Below are positions 37,825-47,256 of a DNA stretch of 64,000 nucleotides, in pieces. Under the pieces are notes generated by a model. The model did not search any database. It worked only from the letters and a program-made list of their open reading frames with translations, and had not been told where the DNA came from. This DNA is from Clostridium senegalense JC122. GTDB lineage: Bacteria > Bacillota > Clostridia > Clostridiales > Clostridiaceae. Numbering within the stretch: the stretch's first letter is position 1; every line of letters starts with the position of its first letter. The DNA is taken from assembly GCF_000285575.1 (NCBI RefSeq), contig NZ_HE611054.1, positions 98,037 through 162,036 of the forward strand, in the 5' to 3' direction. The position numbers were made by a program, and so were the translations under genes.

Positions 37825-37870
37825 AAAAGTGGTTAACTCAGTTTCATCATCAATTTTTTATTAACCACTT
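37825..37870 (-). terminator. Terminator-like hairpin after cspC
   Basis: Arms AAGTGGTTAA (37827-37836) and TTAACCACTT (37861-37870) with a T-run on the minus strand, 21 bp after the cspC stop. The loop of 24 nt is long, so termination may be partial. Confidence 0.65.
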
Positions 37871-37891
37871 TATCAATCAATTTTTTCTTTT

Positions 37892-39784
37892 TTACATTAA
37901 ATCTATATAATTAAAATTATATTTTAACCTATTAATTATATGCTCTGTAATATATACCTCAACTTCTTCAGACATTAATACTACTTTTTCATTATATTGT
38001 AATTCACTATTTCTTGCTTCATTTACATCAAGTTCCCTAATTGAATCAAATATCCCTTCTAAATCTAAAATTCCAAATCCCCATTCTCTATTAGGATAAA
38101 CATCTCCTTTTCTTTTTCTAGTTCCTCTTATAATATAAGCTTTCGCTTTCTGAGCATACATCTTAGGGTCATTTCCTTGAACAATAGCCCACTGATAAAA
38201 AAGTGTCATTGCACCGGTTAGGACAGCCCCTGCTACACTAGACCCTGTTAAAGTTACAATGTTTCCTCCTGGAGATGTTGCCTGTATATCTACCCCACCT
38301 GCAGTAACCTCAGGTTTTATTGCTTCTTCTCTAGTAAATCCTCTACCTGATTGAATTGCCGAACTATTTGTTGTTTGATTATAAAAAGATGTACTTATAG
38401 CTGCATTACTAGTTGAGGGTATTGTAAGCGTTACATATGGGTCTGGATTTAAAAACTTAGTTGTAGTTCCAAGCAATTCTCTTTGATATATCCATGCATC
38501 AAAAGTTCCAAAAACTACGTAGTCGGAATAAACTTTTATCTGCCAAATTCCAACTTTAATATCTCTTATTAGTATATTTATATTTTCATTTCCACTATAA
38601 TCATTAGGATAATCATATTCTACTGTTATTGTACTACCCTCAAATACTAATTTAATTTCTCTAGTTTTTTTGATTTTAGCTGGAATCCTCTCAATTACTT
38701 CTCCACTAGGGGATACAAGTCCAACAGAAACTTTATCTGGTTTGCTACACCATATAGTTATAGCTAAGTCTTTTTGGTTTCTATCTACAGCAATTTCCAT
38801 TGTCTTCTCTTCTCCGGCTCTTTCAAATTTTCCTCTATAATGAGTTTCACTATTTCCTTCATTACCACAACTTGTAATAAAAAGTATACCGCTTTGGCTT
38901 ACAAAAATGTCTATATACCTCTCTACTACTGAAGATCCATCATGCCCTCCAAAATTACTAGCAAGTGGAATATATATAATTAATGGCTTATTGTATCTTT
39001 CTTTAACTTCAAATAAATACCTTATAGCCAGCATTATGTCTGTAGTTTGATACATTGGATACTTTCCTCTTTGTAATCCATTCACCATCAAATTCTTTTC
39101 TGATGCTTCATCTAACTTTACAATTACAAATTCACAATTAGGTGCAGCACCTACAATTCCGTTATATCCTCTCCCTCCAATTATGCCTGCCATTGAAGTT
39201 CCATGTCCATATTCATCCCTACTATTTACTATTTTATAAGGGTCTTCATTGTTTTTATATGCTTTTATTGCTTCATTAATTTCATCTCTATTATAAACTG
39301 TTCCATAGTGAAAACCTGGAGGTGGTGTTAAATCCTCTACTGTTTGATCCCATATTTCAAGTATTCGGGTTTTTCCATCCTCCGTCATGAATTCTTTGTT
39401 TAAATAATCAATTCCAGTATCTATAATTCCTACTACAACTCCATCACCTTTTAAATTTAAGTAAGGATTATTATGATATTTAGTTATATTTGCAGCTTCT
39501 AACGGTGATATATAACTTAAAGTAAATATTCTATTTACTTCATAATTTACTATATTAGGTACTTTTTCTAAAACCTCTGGTAAGTAACCTACTTTTACAC
39601 CTAATATTGCATATATAGGATTTATTATAATTGCACAAGCATAGTCTTTATCTGCAAGAGCACCAGTTAAATCTCCATAATATTCTATTACATATGATTC
39701 AAACTCATCTAGTAAATACTGTTCACCACATTCCTCTGTTGTTTGAGTTAAAATGAAATCTTCTTTGATTCTATTTATTCTCAT
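37892..39784 (-). CDS. cspC: Subtilisin-like germination protein CspC
   Basis: Spore germination subtilase, 630 aa, made in the forespore and, in Clostridioides difficile, a bile-acid-linked pseudoprotease. A prodomain-like region (1-110) precedes the peptidase domain. The triad positions read Asp122 (GIIDTGID), His194 (YGHGTSMAG) and Ser516 (LTGSSVAGAV), with oxyanion Asn308 (SCGNEG). All three catalytic residues are thus present, unlike C. difficile CspC (Thr and Gly in place of His and Ser). The Pro after the Ser motif is missing, so activity is uncertain. A C-terminal tail of about 45 aa is extra. It closely resembles the CspA half of cspBA and follows it by 53 bp. Confidence 0.93.
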   Translation of the reverse strand: MRINRIKEDFILTQTTEECGEQYLLDEFESYVIEYYGDLTGALADKDYACAIIINPIYAILGVKVGYLPEVLEKVPNIVNYEVNRIFTLSYISPLEAANITKYHNNPYLNLKGDGVVVGIIDTGIDYLNKEFMTEDGKTRILEIWDQTVEDLTPPPGFHYGTVYNRDEINEAIKAYKNNEDPYKIVNSRDEYGHGTSMAGIIGGRGYNGIVGAAPNCEFVIVKLDEASEKNLMVNGLQRGKYPMYQTTDIMLAIRYLFEVKERYNKPLIIYIPLASNFGGHDGSSVVERYIDIFVSQSGILFITSCGNEGNSETHYRGKFERAGEEKTMEIAVDRNQKDLAITIWCSKPDKVSVGLVSPSGEVIERIPAKIKKTREIKLVFEGSTITVEYDYPNDYSGNENINILIRDIKVGIWQIKVYSDYVVFGTFDAWIYQRELLGTTTKFLNPDPYVTLTIPSTSNAAISTSFYNQTTNSSAIQSGRGFTREEAIKPEVTAGGVDIQATSPGGNIVTLTGSSVAGAVLTGAMTLFYQWAIVQGNDPKMYAQKAKAYIIRGTRKRKGDVYPNREWGFGILDLEGIFDSIRELDVNEARNSELQYNEKVVLMSEEVEVYITEHIINRLKYNFNYIDLM

Positions 39785-39837
39785 TACCTACCTCCATAAG
39801 AATTGAATCTTTTTTTAATTTAACTTATGTCTTAACC

Positions 39838-42800
39838 TTACTCATTTTTATTTTCCTTATTTACTGATTCAGGTACTAAAAACTCTTCAAATTCTGATGG
39901 TATAGAAAAAAATAAATTACTATCTTTAATACTTCTCATATTTTCAAATACTTGTCTAAAATCTAAAACTCCATATCCTACTTCCCTGTTAGGATATATA
40001 ACCTGTGGAATTTGTTTAGTTCCTCTTATTAAATATGTCTTCACCTTTGGTGTATACATATATACATCATTCCTCTTTACGATACCCCATTCTAAAATAA
40101 GAGCTACTGCACCTGCAAGAACTGCTGTAGCTGCGCTTGAACCTGTAACAATTTTTGTACCTCCCCCTACAGTGGTAGTTAAAACTTCAAATCCCCCTAT
40201 ACATAATTCTGGTTTTATCCTACCATCTCGAGTAAACCCTCTCCCTGACGATGCAATTAAAGTACCTTTTTCTTGGTTATAATATGCTGTTGTTATTATG
40301 TTATTTCCATTACCAGGAGATGTTATAGTTGTATATGGATCTGGATTTAAAAATTTTGTTTCAGGATCTAAAAGCGCCCTTTGATATATCCATAAATCAT
40401 AATTTCCATTTATTATGAAATCTCCTATTATTCTAAATTGCCAAATTCCTGGGCTTACATCAAACATTCTAACTAGAATAAATTCATTTCCAGATGAAGT
40501 TTCCGCTACGAAATACTCTATAGTTACTCTAGTTTTTTCATATACAAACCTTATTTCATCTAATGTTTGCAATTTAACAGGTATTTTAGAAATAGATTCT
40601 CCACTAGGTGAAGTTATACCAATAGAAAGTTTATCTGGGGATGTGCCCCAAATAAATACACTTATTCCCTTTTGATTTGGTCCTACTTGTAATTCTACAT
40701 TACTAATATCACCGGTTTTAGCTAACTTACCACTAGCATGAGTTTCCGTATCACCTTGATTTCCTGTTCCTGCTACGGTTATAACTCCTCTATCAGTAGC
40801 ATATCTATCTATGAATCTTTCTACCACTGTAGTTCCATCGTGTGCCCCAGCATTGCTTTCCATGGGAATACATATAACTAATGGTGCATCTACTTTTTCG
40901 TGAAAATCTAATAGATATTTTATTGATAAAGCTATAGATGTGCTACTATAAATATTATCTCCTTTATCAAATACAGCATTTTCTGCTAAAGTATTTTCAT
41001 CAGATCTTAATGTTTTGACTATTAAAAATTCACAATCTGGCGCAGCTCCCAATACTCCATTTTTTCCTCTAGCTCCAACTATTCCAGCAACCTCCGTTCC
41101 ATGTCCAACCTGATCTTTTTCTGGAACTATCTTATATGGATCTTCACCATTTTTACTTGCTTGTATTGCCCTATCAATCTGTTCCCTAGTATATTCACTA
41201 CCATAATAAAATCCCTCTGGCGCAGTACCTGATTGATCCTCTTGATCCCATATAGCTACTATCCTTGTTTTTCCATCCTCTGTCATAAATTCTTCATTCA
41301 AATAATCAATACCAGTATCTATTATTCCAACAATTACCCCTGTTCCTTTTAAACTTAAGAACTCATTAGTATGAAATGTATTTATATTAGCTACTTCAAG
41401 TGGTGAAATTGTTGCTAATGTATAAAGATTATTAGGTTCAACATGTGTAATAGTCTTACTCCTATCTAAAACCTCATCTGCTTTCTCTAATTCCACTATT
41501 AGTATTGCATAGCTTGGTGTTAATACAAAGATACATGCATTGGGTATATTCTTAAATTCAGCTTCTATGTCTCCAGAATACTCTACAAGAAATATATCAT
41601 AATCTAATTGATTATATAATTTTTCACATTTGAATAATTTATCTGGAATTTCATCTTTAATATTTTTACTAAGATTATTTATTAAATTCTCATTAGGATT
41701 TATTTCTCTATTATTTTTTTTCATAATTCCCCCTCTTAACGGCTCTTCATTAAGCCAAATTTCTAAAGCATTTCTTAAACATAATGTTCCATATCCCCAT
41801 GTGGCATTAGGATATACTTCAGTTTTTCTTACTACCCTTGCTCCCTTTAACAAATAATATTTTAATCTTTGTCCATATAAGTATGGGTCTCTTCCTTTTA
41901 CAAACCCCCATTCCATAAGCAATGCTGCAGCACCTGAAACTGATGGCGCTGCAACTGATGTACCTGTTAGCGCATCAAAGCCACCACCAGGTATAGGTCC
42001 TTCTACATCTATTCCTGGTGCTACTAAACTAGGTTTTACAATTTCAGCCCCTTCTCTTCCTCTACCTGAAAATGGTGATATATCTCCTATTGCACTGTTA
42101 TAACTTCCGACAGTTATAACATCTTCAACAGTTCCTGGTATACCTACAGTGTTAAAGACCGTTGGTCTTGTAAATCTTGTTTTATCATTTAAAGCCTCAC
42201 TTATAGGCAGCCATATATCTATATCTGTAATTTCATCACTTTCTCTATAAACTACAAGTGACCAAACACCTTCTAACAATTCATTACCTTGAGCTACTAG
42301 TGTTACCAAAATTTCTCCTGAAATATTAAAAGGTAATGGTCCTGTATAGTATACATAGTAATATGTTCCTCTTAAATTTCCTTCTACAAAGCCTCTTGTT
42401 AAATCTATTCTAGGTGTTATACTTCCATCTGGTGATCTAATGCTAATACTTATATCAGTTAAAAACCTTTTGTATATCCTTAATATTATTCCAACTTCTC
42501 CTTTGTCCACATTGAAAGATATTTCTTTTGACTCCCCTTCTATAAGTTCCCTTGCATGATGCCCTTTATTTCCTTCATTACCAGCGGCAACACAAAATGT
42601 TATCCGCTCTAATGTGCATACTGTTGATATATATTTTTCAAACAAAGACCTTCCATCATGAGCACCATCATTTGTACTAAAGCTTAAATTTATTACTAAC
42701 GGTTTATTTAACTCCTTTGATTTATCTACTAAAAATTTAATTCCACGCATTACCTGACTACTCTTTGTAAAGCCGCCAGTAGCTTCACCTGTAAGTTTAA

Positions 42801-43437
42801 CCATTGCAATAGAACTTTCTGGAGCTACACCATAGTATTTAGTTGGAATTTTACCTCCTGCGCAAGCCACTCCTGCAACATGTGTTCCATGGCCTACTCT
42901 GTCTTGATGTGGTACAATGTTGTATGGATTAGGAGATTTTATTGCTTCATCAATTTGTGCTTTATTATATACCTGTTTTAACTGCAAATCATATATATAA
43001 TCAATTCTTGATAGCCCTTCTTCATTTCTAAATGCTTGATGCATAAAATCTATTCCACTATCTATGAATCCTACTAAGACCCCATTTCCACTTAACCCAT
43101 AAGTGCTTCTTACATCAGTTATACAAGATGCTCTGTTTGTAGTTTCACTATTATAATAAAGATTTTTAGGTAATTCTATATATTGTATCTCTTTTATACT
43201 ACCTATTTTTTCCAGTTCGCTAAATTTAATTGTTATTATTCCAAATCCATATCCTAAGTTCTCGAAGGTAGCACCTAACGCTTCTACCTGTCTTCTAACT
43301 GCCTCTACTTCTTCACCATAAAGTACTATTATCTCTATATTTTCATCTATACTATATTTATATTTTTGAGATAGTTTTCCCATTAAAGCTCTTGGTATGC
43401 TTAAAAATAAATTATAAATCCCTTCATTCCTAGCCAT
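39838..43437 (-). CDS. cspBA: Fused germination protease CspB-CspA
   Basis: An 1199-aa fusion of two subtilases. The CspB half (1-about 570) has a prodomain, a probable autoprocessing region near residues 92-102 and a complete triad Asp126 (FIDSGID), His183 (VGHGTHVAG), Ser494 (TGTSVAAPSVSG); it is expected to cut pro-SleC. The CspA half (about 595-1199) has its own prodomain and also keeps Asp707, His779 (VGHGTEVAG) and Ser1101 (TGSSAATAV), although in C. difficile CspA is a pseudoprotease. GGAG lies before the ATG. The operon order cspBA-cspC, with sleC next, unites the C. difficile fusion with the C. perfringens arrangement. Confidence 0.95.
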   Translation of the reverse strand: MARNEGIYNLFLSIPRALMGKLSQKYKYSIDENIEIIVLYGEEVEAVRRQVEALGATFENLGYGFGIITIKFSELEKIGSIKEIQYIELPKNLYYNSETTNRASCITDVRSTYGLSGNGVLVGFIDSGIDFMHQAFRNEEGLSRIDYIYDLQLKQVYNKAQIDEAIKSPNPYNIVPHQDRVGHGTHVAGVACAGGKIPTKYYGVAPESSIAMVKLTGEATGGFTKSSQVMRGIKFLVDKSKELNKPLVINLSFSTNDGAHDGRSLFEKYISTVCTLERITFCVAAGNEGNKGHHARELIEGESKEISFNVDKGEVGIILRIYKRFLTDISISIRSPDGSITPRIDLTRGFVEGNLRGTYYYVYYTGPLPFNISGEILVTLVAQGNELLEGVWSLVVYRESDEITDIDIWLPISEALNDKTRFTRPTVFNTVGIPGTVEDVITVGSYNSAIGDISPFSGRGREGAEIVKPSLVAPGIDVEGPIPGGGFDALTGTSVAAPSVSGAAALLMEWGFVKGRDPYLYGQRLKYYLLKGARVVRKTEVYPNATWGYGTLCLRNALEIWLNEEPLRGGIMKKNNREINPNENLINNLSKNIKDEIPDKLFKCEKLYNQLDYDIFLVEYSGDIEAEFKNIPNACIFVLTPSYAILIVELEKADEVLDRSKTITHVEPNNLYTLATISPLEVANINTFHTNEFLSLKGTGVIVGIIDTGIDYLNEEFMTEDGKTRIVAIWDQEDQSGTAPEGFYYGSEYTREQIDRAIQASKNGEDPYKIVPEKDQVGHGTEVAGIVGARGKNGVLGAAPDCEFLIVKTLRSDENTLAENAVFDKGDNIYSSTSIALSIKYLLDFHEKVDAPLVICIPMESNAGAHDGTTVVERFIDRYATDRGVITVAGTGNQGDTETHASGKLAKTGDISNVELQVGPNQKGISVFIWGTSPDKLSIGITSPSGESISKIPVKLQTLDEIRFVYEKTRVTIEYFVAETSSGNEFILVRMFDVSPGIWQFRIIGDFIINGNYDLWIYQRALLDPETKFLNPDPYTTITSPGNGNNIITTAYYNQEKGTLIASSGRGFTRDGRIKPELCIGGFEVLTTTVGGGTKIVTGSSAATAVLAGAVALILEWGIVKRNDVYMYTPKVKTYLIRGTKQIPQVIYPNREVGYGVLDFRQVFENMRSIKDSNLFFSIPSEFEEFLVPESVNKENKNE

Positions 43438-43493
43438 ATAAATTTCACTCCAAAAGTATTACTCAATTAATATTTTATGATTGAAAGTGCAAA

Positions 43494-43525
43494 AAAAGTA
43501 TCCATAAAAAATTATGAATACTTTT
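43494..43525. terminator. Terminator-like hairpin upstream of cspBA
   Basis: AAAAGTATCCATAA and TTATGAATACTTTT pair with one mismatch, and T-runs exist in both directions. It lies 200 bp after the XRE gene stop and 60 bp before cspBA, so it probably insulates cspBA from upstream transcription; the cspBA promoter would then be within 43438-43493. Confidence 0.65.
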
Positions 43526-43723
43526 TAGATAAAATATGAATTCTTTTTAGGCATATGAGAAGAAATAAGAAGTCAAAGAGTTGAAAAACACTTGTTATGA
43601 AACATGGAGATAAAACCTAGTAATAGTGGGGCTATGTCTGGATTTTACCGACAAAGTATTCATGACAAATAGGTTAGAATACTGGTTTGTTATTTGTCTT
43701 AGCTAAAATTACTTGTAATTTGC

Positions 43724-44392
43724 CTAAATTTCAAACTCAACTCTATTTAATTTAGCAATAACTTTTATATCTTTATGTGATACAGTCTCTGTTTTTAGTG
43801 AATTTTTGTTACTTATTAAAAGTAATTTATTATTATCTAATCTTTTTATCTGTCTTATGACTCTAGTATCATTATAATCTATAAGACAAATAGCATTATT
43901 CTCTATCTCATTTGTTAAGTTTGCAAAAGCAACATCATCTTTACAAATTCTGAAACCCATCAAATCATCATTTTCTATTTTAATAAATAAAACTTTTTCT
44001 GGATTAAAACCTTCAACCTTTTTAGATATTACAGGTAATTGTTTAGTCCCTACAGTTTTGTTTAAATCATAGCCATATATACCTATTGTTTTTATAACAG
44101 AACCAAAAGCATCATTCCATACATCATTTACCTTTTCTGGAGCTTTAGCTTTAGGTGCTGGTTGACTCTTTTCTTCTTCATAAGCTATATTTTGAAACAT
44201 ACTACTCATGTTTTGTACACTACCACCTAATACCTTGCCTATACGTTCCATAAATTTTTCATTTATTACTTTTTTTCCACTTTCAATTTCATTAATAAAA
44301 CCTTCAGAAACACCAAGTTTTTTACCTAGTTGTTTTTGACTCATTCCTTTAGCATTTCTAGCGTCTCTGATGCTATCTCCTACTTTACTCAT
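43724..44392 (-). CDS. XRE-family regulator with LexA/S24-like C-terminal domain
   Basis: A 222-aa protein with an N-terminal helix-turn-helix (IRDARNAKGMSQKQLGKKLGVSEGFINEIESGKK, residues 8-41), a low-complexity linker (EEEKSQPAPKAKAPEKV) and a C-terminal domain resembling the S24 peptidase fold (VLFIKIENDDLMGFRICKDDVAFANL, NNAICLIDYNDTRVIRQIKRL). The GxSM catalytic serine is replaced (ENDDLMG), so it is probably not self-cleaving. AAAGGGA precedes the ATG. It follows a DUF3783 gene by 38 bp. The target is unknown; the adjacent csp locus may be coincidental. Confidence 0.82.
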   Translation of the reverse strand: MSKVGDSIRDARNAKGMSQKQLGKKLGVSEGFINEIESGKKVINEKFMERIGKVLGGSVQNMSSMFQNIAYEEEKSQPAPKAKAPEKVNDVWNDAFGSVIKTIGIYGYDLNKTVGTKQLPVISKKVEGFNPEKVLFIKIENDDLMGFRICKDDVAFANLTNEIENNAICLIDYNDTRVIRQIKRLDNNKLLLISNKNSLKTETVSHKDIKVIAKLNRVEFEI

Positions 44393-44430
44393 AACTATTC
44401 CCTTTCTTTTTACATGTTAATATATAATAT

Positions 44431-44802
44431 TTATTTAGAAAATCTTTTTTTCTCTTCTATTAAATGTTCTAATAAAAATTTAAAACTCCAATTTATAGAC
44501 ACTGGCGTTATAGCTGCTAGTATTGGTTTGTCTTCTAAATTATTTCTAACAGCCTTTATGGCATTTTGTAATGAACTATTTGCTAATCCATTAAATATAA
44601 TAACCTTTTCCTTTGGTAATTCTTCTACACCTTCATTACCCTCATTACCTAAAATTATTTCTTTCATTTTAAACTTTGCCATACCATCTTTAATAACTAT
44701 ACATTCTTTTGAAACTTTGTTTTTAAATACTTCATTTAATTTGTCTATTTCCTCATTAGTTAAACCATATGTTATCAATAACTTATCATTTAAATCACTC
44801 AT
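44431..44802 (-). CDS. DUF3783 domain protein
   Basis: A 123-aa soluble protein matching the clostridial DUF3783 family: EKVIIFNGLANSSLQNAIKAVRNN and PILAAITPVSINWSFKFLLEHLIEE in the C-terminal half. Function unknown; the name is from family resemblance only. The ribosome-binding site is weak. It probably forms an operon with the XRE regulator downstream. Confidence 0.75.
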   Translation of the reverse strand: MSDLNDKLLITYGLTNEEIDKLNEVFKNKVSKECIVIKDGMAKFKMKEIILGNEGNEGVEELPKEKVIIFNGLANSSLQNAIKAVRNNLEDKPILAAITPVSINWSFKFLLEHLIEEKKRFSK

Positions 44803-45026
44803 AAATTTTATTAGCTAAACCTACTAAATCATTTTAAGTAGTATTCCCACAAATTTTAATCTTTCTATTTTGTGAGATAGCTAATGCTCTCCTTTCATAC
44901 CATACTTTATTTTAGTTAAAAGCTTATTTTAGTTAAGAGCTTATTTTAGTTAAGAGTTAAGAGTGAATAGTTAACTATTAATTTTTAACTCTTAACTAAA
45001 TAATTAACCGTTTAAGTAATTGAAAA

Positions 45027-45064
45027 TTGACAATAGCTATAAAATCCTTACTGGCTATTGTCAA
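45027..45064 (-). terminator. Hairpin after the cyclophilin gene
   Basis: TTGACAATAGC/GCTATTGTCAA arms, 19 bp beyond the stop; the T-run is poor (ATTTTCAATT), so a weak terminator. The arms resemble the ATTGTCM heptamer repeats, from which it may derive. Confidence 0.55.
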
Positions 45065-45082
45065 TCACTTAAACTCTATTAA

Positions 45083-45604
45083 TTATTGTATTTTTTCTGG
45101 TTCGTCATATTCTACACCAAAAGTTTCAACAGTAACTTCTTTCATAACCTGATCTTCTTTTGGTTTATCCATATAGTTTGTTGGAACTGAAACTATTTCA
45201 TTTGCAACATCTAAACCTTCAGTAAGTTTTCCAAATGCAGCATATTGACCATCAAGATGTGGTGAATCAGCAACCATTACGAAGAATTGACATCCTGCTG
45301 AATCTAAAACAACTGTTCTTGCCATTGATAATACACCAGGAGTATGTTTTAAATCATTCTTAAAGTTATTTGCTCTAAACTCTCCTTTTATACTATAACC
45401 AGGATTTCCTGCACCTGTTTTTTCTGGACATCCACCTTGAATCATGAATCCTGGGATTACTCTATGGAATATAAGACCATTATAAAATCCCTTTTTTATA
45501 AGACTTATAAAGTTTTTAACTGTATTCGGTGCTATCTCTGGATATAACTCTGCTTTCATTACTTTTCCATTTGCCATTTTTATTGTTACTATAGGATTTT
45601 GCAT
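45083..45604 (-). CDS. ppiB: Peptidyl-prolyl cis-trans isomerase, cyclophilin type
   Basis: Cytoplasmic cyclophilin of 173 aa that catalyses proline isomerisation in folding proteins. The cyclophilin core is complete: APNTVKNFISLIKKGFYNGLIFHRVIPGFMIQGG, GPEKTG-type loop (CPEKTGAGNPGY), GVLSMAR, GCQFFVM and HLDGQYAAFGKLTEGLDVANEI. No signal peptide. AAAGGAG lies upstream of the ATG. It stands alone. Confidence 0.96.
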   Translation of the reverse strand: MQNPIVTIKMANGKVMKAELYPEIAPNTVKNFISLIKKGFYNGLIFHRVIPGFMIQGGCPEKTGAGNPGYSIKGEFRANNFKNDLKHTPGVLSMARTVVLDSAGCQFFVMVADSPHLDGQYAAFGKLTEGLDVANEIVSVPTNYMDKPKEDQVMKEVTVETFGVEYDEPEKIQ

Positions 45605-45743
45605 TTATTTATCGCTCCTTTAAACATTGTATTTTTTAGATATTATAACATATTTGAACTACTGTCCTAAAGAAAATACATGAAAAAAATCCATTTTATA
45701 TTATTATTCACCACAACAAATATAATTATAGGTTTTTTAAAGA

Positions 45744-45783
45744 TTTTTAGGCGCAAAATCTAATAAAAGATTTTACGCCTAAA
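45744..45783 (-). terminator. Terminator of the dCache gene
   Basis: TTTAGGCGCAAAATC/GATTTTACGCCTAAA arms with one bulge, T-rich end on the minus strand, 8 bp beyond the stop. Confidence 0.85.
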
Positions 45784-45790
45784 TTTTTAT

Positions 45791-46867
45791 TTACTCTTTA
45801 CTTTTTTTATCGTTATTCTTATCTTCATCTTCGCTTTTTTCCTTATTTCCTTCTTCTATTTTATTTTCTAATATCTTATCTGCATATTCAGTAAGTTTTT
45901 CATAATTCATTGTTCCATCAGAATTAGTTATATCTTTCAAATTAATATCTACACCTAAGAATCTTTTCAATAAAATTTGTACAATCACTAAAAAAATTCC
46001 TTGTAGTGTGGCTAAAACCGTTGCCTTTTTACTATTATTCTCATCAAGTTTTTCCATCATATTTTTATCTACTTCAACTACTAAAGTCCAATTAAGTTCT
46101 TCATCTATAGGAAAATACGTTCCATAAACTATTTGTCCCCTATAGTCTTTATATGGTGTGTACCTAGAATAATCAATATTTAATTTAACACGATCTATAT
46201 CAATTTTTTCTTTTCCTATAGCTCCAGGTATATATTTAGATTCAGTTAAAAACATACCTTTTTCATTCACTATATAAGCCTCTGAATATTCATCTAATCT
46301 ACATCTTTTCATTATATCATTTAGTTCTTTTATATTTATTCTGATAAAAATTACACCTGATATTTTCTTATTTTCATCTACTATAGGGTTGTACATATCC
46401 ACTTTGTACTCCCCCTCGTTAAATATAGTTTCCACTTGAAATTGACCAGTATTTAAAGCGTTATTTATTGCTTCTGAATTTGAAAAAACATCTGGATTAT
46501 CAACATACCCATAAACTATTTTTTTTTCTTTATTTAAAACTACTATATTATCATAGCGTTGTTTACTTGCTGTAATAAAGTTCATTTGTTTCATTATTTT
46601 CTTCTCATCCATATCACTAAGTCCATCTGCCAATGAATATAACTTAATTTCATAATATACCTGATCTATAACATCTTGTACCGTCTGCGATAAATCTTTG
46701 CCAGTGCCATATATATTATTTATTATCATTTCATTATTTTTTTCTAAATTATCCTTATTTACTTTTAAAAATCCTGCCATGGAAAAGATTATAGAGAATA
46801 AAGTTATGATAATAACGCTTATTACAAATCTATTTTTAGGTTTTTTAGATCTTTTAATACAAATCAT
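45791..46867 (-). CDS. dCache-type extracellular sensor protein without output domain
   Basis: A 358-aa membrane protein: basic N-terminus, first membrane helix (about 14-33), an extracellular dCache-like double PAS domain (about 45-275, with GEYKVDMYNPIVDENKKISGVIFIRI and YGTYFPIDEELNWTLVVEVDKNMM), second helix (about 284-300) and a short charged cytoplasmic tail ending in EGNKEKSEDEDKNNDKKSKE. Such domains normally feed a chemoreceptor, kinase or cyclase, yet none is present; the tail is not a truncated kinase. The ATG overlaps the stop of the upstream 129-aa gene (TAATG), implying coupling. It may signal through a partner protein. Confidence 0.8.
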   Translation of the reverse strand: MICIKRSKKPKNRFVISVIIITLFSIIFSMAGFLKVNKDNLEKNNEMIINNIYGTGKDLSQTVQDVIDQVYYEIKLYSLADGLSDMDEKKIMKQMNFITASKQRYDNIVVLNKEKKIVYGYVDNPDVFSNSEAINNALNTGQFQVETIFNEGEYKVDMYNPIVDENKKISGVIFIRINIKELNDIMKRCRLDEYSEAYIVNEKGMFLTESKYIPGAIGKEKIDIDRVKLNIDYSRYTPYKDYRGQIVYGTYFPIDEELNWTLVVEVDKNMMEKLDENNSKKATVLATLQGIFLVIVQILLKRFLGVDINLKDITNSDGTMNYEKLTEYADKILENKIEEGNKEKSEDEDKNNDKKSKE

Positions 46868-47256
46868 TATAATTCTTCTTCATACGAATTAACCGTTAAT
46901 GCTAAGCTTTTATCATACTTTATAAATTCTATAATTAATGATGCACCTGGCAGCACAATAAAGTAATCTTTATCAAGTATATTAGTATTTTTATCTACCT
47001 TAGTTTTATAAAATAATAAATCATAATCAAAGTTTTTATCTTCACCATCTATAGAATCTTCTAAATTACAACCATAAATTTTTACCTCATTTTTTTCTTT
47101 AGCATTTTTAACAATAATATCATTTATAATATATATGCTGTTACTATTTTTAGGATTGATAATATTTATTTTATTGGAATCCTCTTTCATCTTAAGCTCA
47201 ATAAAACTATTAAATTCATTCTCATCCTTTGCTTTTTCCATCTTAAATACTTTCAT
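46867..47256 (-). CDS. Hypothetical 129-aa protein coupled to dCache gene
   Basis: A soluble acidic protein with no signal peptide or membrane helix and no family I recognise. The middle (NPKNSNSIYIINDIIVKNAKEKNEVKIYG) and end (DYFIVLPGASLIIEFIKYDKSLALTVNSYEEEL) look beta-rich. GGTGGG precedes the ATG. Its stop overlaps the start of the dCache gene by 1 nt, so the two are very probably made together; it could be a cytoplasmic partner of that sensor (inference). Confidence 0.65.
   Translation of the reverse strand: MKVFKMEKAKDENEFNSFIELKMKEDSNKINIINPKNSNSIYIINDIIVKNAKEKNEVKIYGCNLEDSIDGEDKNFDYDLLFYKTKVDKNTNILDKDYFIVLPGASLIIEFIKYDKSLALTVNSYEEEL

Noticed and set aside
44330-44818. 162-codon plus-strand frame over the XRE and DUF3783 genes
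   Set aside because: It overlaps two minus-strand genes with recognisable domains and good starts; composition is typical of an antisense frame.
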